Below, one piece after another: positions 24,950-35,125 of a stretch of DNA of 64,000 nt. Every line of letters starts with the position of its first letter. Position 1 is the stretch's first letter. This DNA comes from Curvularia sp. ZM96. Lineage: Eukaryota > Ascomycota > Dothideomycetes > Pleosporales > Pleosporaceae. Location: positions 806,001 through 870,000 of the forward strand of contig JAJGBQ010000001.1 in the NCBI GenBank assembly GCA_022457065.1, given 5' to 3'. The position numbers were made by a program, and so were the translations under genes. A model generated the notes under the pieces. It searched no databases. It was not told the DNA's origin and was given only the letters and a program-made list of their open reading frames with translations.

Positions 24950-25709
24950 GCTGGCTGCAGGCTGTTGAGAGAGGAGTAGTAGGTGCGAGAAAAGAGACCG
25001 ACTGAGAAAGGGGACTGCAGGTTTGGGAGTCTGAAAACGAGGTCCCAGTCGAGGCTGTCTTGGTGCTTAGGGCGCGCGCAGGCGTAGGTGAGCTCTAGTC
25101 CACAGGCTCTTAAGCAATGACGAGAGGGGCGCTTCACAAAAACTAGCGACCCCGCGCTACGCTTGTTTGGCAGCAAAGGGTAAACATGCACAACAAGCAA
25201 AACAAGGGACAAAAGTGCTTGTAATGAGGGACTTGAAAAGCTCTGCGCAACAGGGTATAAACAGCCTCGGAAACACTCATGTGATCGGCATTATGGCGAC
25301 AGCCAAGCTGAGTTTCTCCAGCCTGATTGCGGGGCAGCTGGCTTGTCCGCCGGGCGTCGTGCGCGCCAGGCTGCAGACAACACATTCAGCATGGTACACG
25401 GGTACATCTTGAGGAGAAGGCAAGCCTGAAGCGTATTCGTATACGTGTTGGAGCGGACCATGGAACGCTCGGGTGCGAGACAGTGGGGACTGCGTCACGT
25501 CTGCCCCGTTATTCTTCCGGTGGAACCGACCAAGTACGTACGTGATGCGCCCTATTGATGGTTTCCAACCATAGTAATTCTACATTATCCACTGGCACAT
25601 GTCACAGCAGGGGTTCGTACATGGCTATTCATCTTCTGTCGCAAAGAAAAACCCCAATAACATAGATACTAAGATTGCGTGCCTGGGTGAGATGTAGAGA
25701 TATCCCGCG
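24950..25709. promoter_or_regulatory. Promoter region of the oxysterol-binding protein gene
   Basis: About 760 bases between the start of the oxysterol-binding protein gene and the end of PNC1, both on the minus strand. It should hold the promoter and 5' leader of the former and the 3' UTR of the latter. No specific motif was identified. Confidence 0.5.
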
Positions 25710-26499
25710 CTAGTCTAGCACGCTCTCACCAGCTTTGGTCGCATCCTTTGCACTTTGTTCCTGAGTTTTCTTGGGTGGGTTCTTGACCTTGAGCATTTGC
25801 GCGTCGTCCTTGTTGATCACCTTGACACCGTGCTGTTCGTATTCCTTGAGCACTTCGTCCATAGCGGAGGGATCGACCGCCCTCGTCGCGTCACCAACTA
25901 CCCATGTCTTGAAGCCTTCCTTTTGCGCATCAATGGCTGTGTACTTTACGCAGTAATCAGCCGCCAAGCCAACGACATAGACGTCTGTGATGCCAGCCTT
26001 GTGCAATGTCTCCGCCAGACCGCTCTTAGCCACACACGGACTCTTGAAGGGATCTGCGAATGCCGAGTACATCTCAACGCGCTTGTCCTGGCCTTTCTCC
26101 ACGACGTGATCCACCTTGACGGTGTGGAGCTCTGGTAGCAGCTCTGCGCCCTTGGTGCCCTGGATGCAGTGGTCTGGCCATAGCCGTGTCTCCTGCTTCT
26201 CTTCCGGGTTGTGCGGGTTCGCGATCGTGACTGTAGATTCAAAGGGCTTGTTGTTCGGCGCTGGGTGGTTCGACGCAAAAGAAATATGGTCTTGAGGATG
26301 GAAGTCTTTGGTTGCTACTTTCAAGGCAAAGGGGTAGTCGAGGAACTCGTTGATCGCCGGCACGATATCACGGCCTTCTGCTACTGCCAGCGCGCCATTC
26401 TGGTCGGTGAGCGACGGTTGGAAAGGGAAGCGGGTAACTTACCGGCGGGCAAAAGTCTTCCTGCACGTCGACAATGACTAGTGCGGGGGTGAAAGACAT
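25710..26499 (-). CDS. PNC1: Nicotinamidase (isochorismatase-like hydrolase), 248 aa
   Basis: Hydrolyses nicotinamide to nicotinate and ammonia in the NAD+ salvage pathway. Exon 1 is 26443-26499 (19 aa), intron 26400-26442 (43 nt, GTAAGT...CCAG, phase 0), exon 2 is 25710-26399. Motifs: VIVDVQEDFCPP with catalytic Asp11; TKDFHPQDHISF with metal ligands Asp51 and His53; LWPDHCIQGTKGAEL with the third metal-ligand His; KGQ with the catalytic Lys; and GLAADYCVKYTA with the nucleophilic Cys. All residues of the Asp-Lys-Cys hydrolase are present, so it should be active. A Lys/Glu-rich C-terminal tail of about 25 residues exceeds yeast PNC1. It is head-to-head with COX4 across 382 bases. Confidence 0.95.
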
Positions 26500-26881
26500 T
26501 GTGGTGGTTGGAGGAGGACCTGGCAGTAAGTGAGAGCAGAAGGACTGATTAGGAAAACGTAAGACGAGAGAGATGCGACAGTAGCACACAGCAAGGGATC
26601 ATGCTAGAGAGAGTTAGTGTCCAAGATCAAGATAGCAATATATAAGTGCTGTAGACGATTACGAGCTGTTACAGGAACGGGCGATTGATGAATCAACGAT
26701 TTGCAACAGGCAAACAGAGAGACTTCGAATCGGTTGTGGCTTTGCTGTGGCTGACGCCTTACCTAAGCAGAGCGAGCGCAAAGCCAAGCTTCTCTCGTGA
26801 CGGAACTCAATTCCACGACCACGAACTCGCAAGCTCTATAGCCACGCCCACCCTCTCCACTCCACCCCAATCGCTCTCGCC
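26500..26881. promoter_or_regulatory. Bidirectional promoter region PNC1 / COX4
   Basis: A 382-base gap between divergent starts. On the COX4 side it ends in a C/T-rich stretch with a CCAAT pentamer about 15 bases before the ATG. Sharing of elements is inferred from geometry only. Confidence 0.6.
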
Positions 26882-27749
26882 ATGTTTCTTCAGCGCTCTG
26901 CCATTACTGCGGCAAGGCGGGTGGCCCCCCGCGCGCTCGCCCAGCGCACCTTCAGCACGTCGTTTGTCCGCCGTAGGTTTGGCCCGCAGCTATCGTACGA
27001 TGGAGCGTCCCATTGACAGCATTGCAGGCGACGATAGCAAGGTTGCGCAGAAGGAGACTGGTCACTCGGCCAACTCTCCCAGTGTTCTTGAGGGCTTCAA
27101 GAAGCTCGAGGGTATGTTGCGCCCGCACCTCGGTTGCCGCACCGTCCGTCACGATGATCATGGCATTATGACGGTTATCGCACTATGAGAGCGTCAATGG
27201 CTGACGAGAGCAATTGGCGTGTAGAAATCAAGACCGAGGCCGACCTTCTTCCCCCGGGTGCTAAGCCTGGTACTGTTCCCACGGATGCCGAACAATCCAC
27301 CGGTCTCGAGCGTCTCGAAATTCTCGGAAAGATGCAGGGTATCGACGTCTTCGACATGAGGCCATTGGATGCCAGCCGTCTCGGTACGTGATGAATGAAG
27401 CCTGGTACCGCGTAGTACAGGCGCAAAAGAGCATTGGATGAGGGGGGCGGCATGCTGACACGATGCAGGCACGATGGAGGATCCCATCACTGTCAACTCG
27501 GCCGGTAACGAGCAGTACGTTGGTTGTACCGGCTACCCTGCCGACTCTCACAACGTTCTCTGGATTACCCTCACCCGCGAGGAGCCCAAGTCCCGCTGCA
27601 TGGAGTGTGGTTCCGTGTATGAGATGCACTATGTGGGCCCCGCCGAGGATGCTCACGGCCACCATGACCACCACGACCACCACGAGAACCCATACCCAAG
27701 GCCCAAGAACATGGCCGACTTTCTCAAGCCCGAGTACCACGAGCTATAA
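26882..27749 (+). CDS. COX4: Cytochrome c oxidase subunit 4 (zinc-binding; COX5B type), 204 aa
   Basis: Nuclear-encoded subunit of mitochondrial complex IV, on the matrix side. Exons 26882-26972, 27028-27111, 27225-27383 and 27469-27749, with in-phase GT-AG introns of 55, 113 and 85 nt. The N-terminus, MFLQRSAITAARRVAPRA, is an Arg-rich amphipathic mitochondrial presequence without acidic residues. The core reads GLERLEILGKMQGIDVFDM and LGTMEDPITVNS, and the zinc site has a Cys in VGCTGYP and two in SRCMECGSVY. The C-terminus carries a His/Asp-rich stretch (AHGHHDHHDHHENP) beyond the yeast end. The donor of intron 1 is placed at 26973 because only this phase keeps the frame. Confidence 0.95.
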
Positions 27750-28027
27750 GTGTAGTTGACTTTTCTCAGTGTAGGGTGTATCTATATCATGGAGAAATCT
27801 GTAGCATAGACGGGGAGAAAGAGAGAGAGAGCAACAAGCAAGAGAAGTACTTTTAAGTCTGACGTGTGCACTGATTCTACTCTGTTGCGTGTGTCGATTG
27901 TTGTTACCGTGGATGCTAACCACAAAGATAACGACAAGCACTGATGCGTGGGCGGGGGCTGTTATCATGTTTTAGAAGCCGGCAGCACCCCCGTCTGACC
28001 CGTGGAACGGGTTAAGCGATTGGCGGA
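27750..28027. other. Short gap between convergent COX4 and CGI121
   Basis: 278 bases holding the two 3' UTRs. Nothing else is visible. Confidence 0.5.
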
Positions 28028-29192
28028 TCACGATCCTTTTAGGGCCATGATGCCTAGGACCAGGCTCTCGATGTGCTTCTTTTGGTCTTCGATGTCATTT
28101 CCGTGATTACCCCCATGACCGTTGAGACCGTTGGTGGGTTTGGCGCCGCCATCAGCACTATTGAGCTTATAGACCTTGCGGACCTTGTCGAGTTGGCATG
28201 CCGTGCCCAGCTCTTGACCATCATCGCCAATCTCGACACTGGTCCCTTGGACCACCGTGCCCAGATGCGCACTCACCGTCTGATTGGTAATGGATTCATC
28301 CTTCGCGTAGGTGCCGTCGGGGGCGGACGCGGAGAGCGGGAGCTTAACGGCAATGATGGTGGTGGAGTCGTCTGAGATGCCAAATTTTTTGTAAGATTCA
28401 CCAATGTTATTGTTAGGAGAGAGACGAAAGACGAGCTCCGAGTGGGGAGTTCGCGTCTTTGCGCGCGAAGTCACGAAGTTGTGTATGGCCATGAAGGCTG
28501 CGGATAGGAGATGTTGTGGTGAGATGACCTATTTTAGCGACAAGTCAGTACGTAGGTGGTGTGACTATAGTTTGGGCAGGCTAGAACAGAACAAGCATCT
28601 TGTTTCGACAAGACCGAGGCGGTGCTTGAGTTGGCACTAAAACAAAGTGGCAGCGGCGGTTGGTGCGGACTGCTGTGGCCCGTTTAGCAGCCACTAGACG
28701 GAGTGACGTTGAAGCATGTTGGGTAGATGCTGGGAGGCGACACCGTTCTGTGATCCCGGCGTTTGTGGTTGCACCGCAGAGGAGTCGGAGCTTGAACCAT
28801 TCATTGCGCGCCACACTAGCGCGCCGGGCATGTCATCCACTCACGTGAGGGCGAGAAAGGGGACAGACGGGGGATAAGACGAGGGCGGAGAAAGACCAGA
28901 CAGCAGTTGGGCTAGAAATAGCGTCTAAGAGAGAGACATTCGGTCTCCATTGAGATGGCTAGTTATGGAAGGCGTGCGGGAGGGGTCCAGGTGTCGGGCG
29001 GGAAAAAGCAAATCGGGGACAAGGAGACAGGGCTCGTACCATGGAGGCGTCCAAAAAGGCATAGTCGAAATTCGGATTAGCATCTAGCAGCTGACGCCTG
29101 AGATGCGAGGCGTTGGCGACATCCCTGAACAGGGCCACGTGGACGGGGTAGACGTGGTAGTGCGGCAGCTCGAAGGTGCGCACCGACGCCAT
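28028..29192 (-). CDS. CGI121: EKC/KEOPS complex subunit Cgi121, 217 aa
   Basis: Non-catalytic subunit of KEOPS/EKC, which makes t6A37 on ANN-decoding tRNAs and is linked to telomere maintenance. Exon 1 is 29040-29192 (51 aa: FELPHYHVYPVHVALFRDV, HLRRQLL, YAFLDASM); exon 2 is 28028-28528, starting VISPQHLLSAAFMAIHNF, then RTPHSELVFRLSPNNNIGES and the FGISDDSTTIIAVKL block. The intron (28529-29039) is 511 nt, far longer than any other here, but the phase-0 join of DASM to VISPQHLLSA matches the family layout. A Gly/Asn/His-rich insert precedes the last helix (HIESLVLGIMALKGS). An additional small exon inside the long intron cannot be excluded. It is head-to-head with the Zn2Cys6 gene. Confidence 0.9.
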
Positions 29193-29956
29193 GGTATGAG
29201 TAGGAAGATTTGATGTGCAGCAGGGCTCGAGGCCGGTGTGGGCTGCGACGCTGGCGGTACCGCTGAAGGTTTGCGATGGGCAGAGGCGTCCCCACCGAGG
29301 GCTGCCGAGCGGCCGGAAGGAGGGGGAGGGGTGGTGAGAAAAGAAAAGGACGAAGGGAGAGGGGCAGGCTGGGTGAGGATGCTGTAGGGCTGTGAGAGGG
29401 CAGGCAGCGTCGTGGTGCAAAGTAGTCGCAGTGATGTGCAGCCGTCACTGGCCCAGGCGAGGAGTCATGGGCAGGCTGGCCGGTTTGGGAGGGCGGAGGC
29501 GCCAAGGCTGGGAGCGGCGTGCCATGGGTGAATGAGGGCAGCGAATCAGGCGGGGCGCGCTGGAGATCGCTGGGCGCTGGCCGCTAAATTCGCCGAACAT
29601 GTCAGGGCAGCGCGCCCGAGCCGTGCAGGCCAGCGGCGGCCAATAGCCAGGCATGGGCACGCGGCGGTCATTCACTTTCCCACCGCAGTGAACCCTCACC
29701 TCTTCCTGCTGCCCGTTTAAAGCGCTGCACTCACTCTCGCTCGCCTCGCCTGCCTCGCCCGCGCCCTCTCGCCCTCCCGCCCTCCTCGCCCGCGGCCCTG
29801 CGTCACGCCGCCCTCGAGTGCTGCGACTGTCAAGCCCGCGCGCGGCTATGTATCTGCACTCTGACAGGTGATCGCCCCAAGCCACACCAGGCCCTTCCTG
29901 GGCAACTGCCCATCGGTCGTTCCCTCCGGCTTTCTCCGCCCACTTCACGTCCAACC
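29193..29956. promoter_or_regulatory. Divergent promoter region CGI121 / Zn2Cys6 regulator
   Basis: 764 bases between two divergent starts. Strongly C/T-rich toward the Zn2Cys6 gene (29730-29800), as is common before fungal starts. No binding site is assigned. Confidence 0.5.
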
Positions 29957-32805
29957 ATGGCGACCAAGCGACCTGCCGACGACGACCCCAACCTCGTCAG
30001 CAAGATCCAGCGCGTCGAGCACGCTACCCCGCTGAGCCCCCAGCACCGCAGCTCCACGGCCCATTCCAATCCCGCCAGCGACTTCTCGGGCTCCGTCAAG
30101 AAGAAGCTCGCCGACTCCAAGCGGACCGGCCAGGCCTGCGACCGCTGCAAGGTCCGCAAGATTCGCTGCGATGGCCGCCCCGAGGGCTGCACGCCCTGCG
30201 AGCAGAACAGGACGCCCTGTCGCACCACCGACCGCATCACCGGACGCGCCACAGTTCGCGGCCATGCCGAGGCCATGGAGTCGGAGAACTCGTACTTGCG
30301 CGCCCACATTGCAGACCTGCAGGCCCAGTTGAAGGAGCACGGCATCGAGCCCCGCCCACCGCCCACCTACACAAGCAACCTGCAAACGCCCTCGCATCCG
30401 TGGTCCTCTGCCCCCAACGACACCGCCTCCTGGCCAGATGCCTCGCGTCGGACCAGCTCCTCCCCATTGCCAGGCTATGCCCCTGCCGCCGCTCCTCCAG
30501 CCAAGCCAGAATCGCTACCTCAATTCAAGCCTGGCTCCATTGGCGACAACTACCTGGGCGTTGCGCCTGGCGACTTGCCGCTGAGCCATATCAAGGGCAC
30601 CTCGCTCTCCATCTTCGGCACCGAGATCAACATCACCGACTTCATGCCCTGCGAGTCCGAGTACGAGAAGGAAGCCATGTCCTACTCCACCCTGATCAAG
30701 ATCGCCATGGGCGGCCAGCCGGTTGAGACGCCTCAGCTGCCGCCCTACAACGAGCTCAAGGAGTACGCCATCTGGTATCTGCGCTCCATGAATCCATACA
30801 CCATGCTGCTCCATAAGCCTGCCTTTATGCAATTGGTACCGTCTGACCCATAAAAGTCCCCATTACCCCTCGAATAAACACTGACAATGCTTAGATTTGG
30901 AGAATCGGAAACGAGCCCAATTTCACCCCATCTGCGTCCGAGACGGTAACAGTCCACATGATGCTTGCTACCATTACTTACCAAATAGCCATCCGCAACA
31001 GCGACCAAGGCGGCAGCGCCATGCTTAATGATTCGCATGCCCACTACCACTACTCCTTGACTTTCTTCAAAGAACTCGTTCTCGGCGACCATGGGTGGGA
31101 GGACGTCCGCGCTCTGACAATGATCTGCCATCATCTGCGAAACTTCCCCAGGCCTGGCGCTGCCTGGATCATGACCTCGATTGTCTATCTGTTTGCCATT
31201 CAACTCGGCCTGCATCGCTCCGTCAAGGTCTGGGAAGACGACAATGGCAAATTGAGCAAGCTCGACATTGAGATGAGGAAGCGAATTTTCTGGACTTTAA
31301 ACGCGCTGCAGGTGAACCTCAACGGAAGGCTGGGACGTCCCATGCCTATCAGCAATGAAGACATCGATGTCGAGTTTCCCGAACCTATGAACGATTGCTT
31401 GCCCGGCGAAGAGGCAAAGCTGGATGCGTTCCATCAATGCTCATTCCAGCCTGGCATTCAGATCGCCAAATTTACCGTCTGGGAAGTCGAGCTGTACAAG
31501 ACCATCTATGCTGTTCGGCACTCAACAAAATCGTACGAGGACAACTTGAAGCGTCTTGCCGCTGGCATTCGGCAGTGGAAGGAGGAGTTGCCCTATGAGC
31601 TGCGTGACGTATCACACGCTTCCGACCACGACACAATATTTACCCTGTACCTGGAATGCTGGTACCAGTCGTTTGTGCTGCTTTTACATCATCCTGGAAT
31701 CTGCAGATCAACCGATGCGGCTCTCATCAACTCAAATCTCGACAAGTGTTTGCATGCAGCGCAGCGAATGTTGAACATTTGTACAGAACTCATGATCAAG
31801 AAGTGCTTGGATATTCCTTGGATAAATACTGTTGTGTATATTGCGGCTGCGTTTACGACGCTGTTCATCTCATCTACAAGGCAGGACCAGATGACGCCCT
31901 CGGATATGACTAAGCTCAAAGACGACATGGCGTCATGGGTGGATGTCCTTGGCGAGTGCGATCATTTCCTTGGCTCGGGGAATCGATTAAAGCTAGCAGT
32001 TTCAAGAATTGTCGATCAGTCGCTTAGTAACATCAACGAGAGCATCGTCAAGCGAACCGCGACCGAGTCTCTCGCCCGCGTTGCGATGCAGGCTCCAGCC
32101 CGCTCGGAATCCAATGCATCGGCATCTACATACGATCAGAGTGCATACCAGGATCAGTATGCTGCAACCACGAGCGGGCCCACCGATCCCAGCCTCCCTT
32201 TGCAATCTACATCATACACGACTCTGCCAGTAAACTCTGTGCATTCGTACAATCTGGGCACGCAGGTTAGTGTTCCTTCACAACCAAACAGAGCCTATGA
32301 CCAGCACACCTACAACGGCGGCGATGAGACAAGCATGAACCCAAACCACGCCGCTGCACTTGCTGCTGCCGCCGCTGCCGCATCGTCCACCACCGGCATC
32401 TCGCAACCTCCCACCGACACCTACACCTATCCCCATACCCACGTCGCCAACAACGCCCACCAGCAGCCCCCGTACACGACCAATGGCTATGCAGCACAAG
32501 ACTGGACTCAATGGACAAGAGCATATATGCAACAGCCTGACCAAAGCCAGCAACAGCCTGGTGATTACCTGAATACTGCAACTACTCTAATGACGCTCGG
32601 ACGCGATTCTGTCCCTTCGCATAGCACAGGCGTCGACGGCCAGGGTCTAGTACAGACATCAGGTTCTCAAGGCCACCCCCATCACCATCATCACCAGCAC
32701 CAGCACCACCACCAGCATCATGCTCAGCATACGGCTTCTCACCAGCAGCCGCCCGTGCACTGGCCGCAGATTGCGTATTCAAATCCCTCTCGCGGGACCT
32801 ATTAA
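29957..32805 (+). CDS. Zn2Cys6 fungal transcription factor with fungal-specific TF domain, 929 aa
   Basis: Nuclear transcription regulator. Exon 1 is 29957-30835, intron 30836-30894 (59 nt, phase 0), exon 2 is 30895-32805. The binuclear zinc cluster is perfect: Cys 61, 64, 71, 78, 81 and 88 (C-x2-C-x6-C-x6-C-x2-C-x6-C) in CDRCKVRKIRCDGRPEG. A leucine-containing coiled coil follows at about 107-131 (MESENSYLRAHIADLQAQLK). The fungal-specific regulatory domain occupies about 290-640, with LGRPMPISNEDIDVEFPEP and a hydrophobic core. The C-terminus is Gln/Ser/Pro-rich, with an alanine run and a His/Gln run near the end, typical of activation regions. I do not recognise the ortholog, so the pathway is unknown. 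Confidence 0.92.
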
Positions 32806-35125
32806 AAGGGCGAGAGGGTATGATTTGTTGAGTTTTATTATATTTCTTCGTTCTAATAAGTGGGGAGATCAAAAAGCTAGCGCATGCATTTTAACGGCCG
32901 CTTCTCTGGGGGACTCAATGATGACTGGATTCGAGATGGGGGGAGAGAAAAGAGTTTGTAGGCGAAGCGATGAAGGGGACGTACGTTTTGCTCTTGTTTT
33001 TTTTTTCCTATTTTCCATCATTACTACTACCTACCGCGTCTGCATCTACCACCATTTCCTTTTTTTGTTACTCTCTCTAACACTTGTACTATTGAAATAC
33101 TAACGAAAAGGGCGTCGCCCGTCATGACGCGCGAAGTTTTATTTTCTCATAATCTCTATCTCTATCTCTATCTCTGTCTATCTCTCTATACATATCTCCT
33201 ATTGTCTAGCTACGTCTCTTCTTTCAAAGGGAAAACTTCCTGAATGTCGCAGTTCATTTCTTCTCCTCTGAAAGATTTTCCAATGACCCCCCATGTAGTA
33301 ATGCGGGGTTTGAGACTATTTTTTCTTCCTTCTCTCCTTCTCCTCGTCTCATGCTTGATCTCTTTTTCATTTGCTTTTCTTCTTTTCCCCCGCTTTGGGA
33401 GGTCAGCAAGCGCATGTAACAATTCACCTTCTCGTCTTTTTCCTTTTTCGTCTTCGTGTATGTGCGTTTTAAAGGCTCTTTTTCTCGGGTCTAGGTCTAG
33501 TAAATGGGTTCTTTTTACGGGGTTTGTTTTTCGGAGACTGGCATGTTTGGCTTCTTTTGGTTCGATGTAGATATGTGTACTTCTATACCCTATGATATGC
33601 TGTTGGAGGGGGAGTGCTTGGAGGGCTATGTAAAATAGGAAATATATGGCTTTTTTGCTATCATATTGTTATACTTGTTGATTGTTGTGTATGCAAGTGT
33701 TTCCAGTGTCATTGCAACTGTGGCTCGTGTGATTACTTCTACTTAGCATGTTGCGCAAATATGAGAAGTGAGGCTAGGAAGAGGGAGCGAGAATAGTGAG
33801 GCATAACCGTTATTGTCTTGGTTCCCCTGTGTATAGCGGCGTTGCGTACACTTGTAGAAGCTTTAGTATACGATCATGACGATTAGAGCAGTGACACTAT
33901 AGCGGTCCCGTGCACAATACAAAGAGCCTTGGCGGAAAAGCAGCCCGTCTAGACCCTTTTTTTATATCGCCACTCCGCTATTTAGTCAGGGATAGTATGT
34001 ATACAAGGATCAAAGTTGTAGCAGTAAGTGTGGTAGTTTATTACACATGCTAATAAATTTACAAATGCTTGCTAGCGTCGGGAGGCGATCCTTTTGCATT
34101 TTCCACCGGCACGGGAAACGTATTTTCTTAGACTAGGAAACCTTTCTCTTATACGAGACTATAATGGTTTCTCTTCTATATGAGATAGTGCTTATGCCAA
34201 ATCGCCTTAGGACATGTTGCCGTATTAGGCTACTTGTAGAGTGCATGGAAATAAGTATAGTCTTGGTATACGAGGTGGAAGAAAAGGATAGTGTACTCAT
34301 TTCCGGTCACCAATGGACTAAGATGCTGGTGTGATGTTGGCGATGGGTCCCTAAGGCTATGTCTAGTGCATAGATACAGGGATAGCCAGTGCCGTCATGG
34401 GACATGGTAAGGGCGAAGGATTTCAACTATCATGTGTCAATAGATACTGAAGGGAGAGGCCAAGAGGTGGCTAGGAGAAGATTTGCAAGTTAAGGGATTC
34501 GGGGTGGATAATTCCGACATGGCGAATAAAGAAGTGGAAAATTACGTGTAATGGTTTGGTGTCTCGTTGGTATGGAGTATTAACGGTTTTGGTAGCACGA
34601 GGGGCATTCTGTTGTAAGATGTTCAAAGAGTTTTCACAACTTTATTGACACCACTATTACTCAACAAGCAGCTGATTGGGGTGGATGGCGCGCGTAGTAC
34701 TTCAAGGTGCAATGAGTTCCGCTCGGGTAGATTACCACCGAGGCTAAGTTAATGCGGGTGTTAGAATGTACTACAGCGCCAAAATGTCTAAAGACAAATT
34801 GTAGTGAGATAGAAAGGCTCCCATCATTTATGCTTTCCGTGCCGCGTGGGTAAGAACAGAACTCCAAGAGCATACATATAAGAGTACCTCACAATTAGGC
34901 GATAGCGTTAGCATATGTTGCGTCAGAAGGCTTGCAGAATCAGTGGTGGAATTCGCGGGTGAGTCGCAGTGTTGTGAATGAAACAGTTCATGATGTAATG
35001 TAATGAGCTGTGATTGGGGAGATAAGATGGCAGCTATAGCAACTTGTATTCTGGACGCAGCAGGCTGACAAAGGATCGTCGTATGCTCATAGCTGAAGGT
35101 AGATTTATGTGGTGGAAAGGTATTC
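32806..35125. other. Gene-free stretch between Zn2Cys6 gene and NLR gene
   Basis: About 2.3 kb between two convergent genes. It begins with a T-rich 3' flank of the Zn2Cys6 gene and contains a TATCTC microsatellite (33151-33190). The rest is moderately AT-rich with no supportable gene on either strand. Confidence 0.5.
33151..33190. repeat. TATCTC microsatellite
   Basis: Imperfect hexanucleotide array (TATCTC, about six units) 350 bases downstream of the Zn2Cys6 gene, probably in or near its 3' UTR. Confidence 0.85.
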
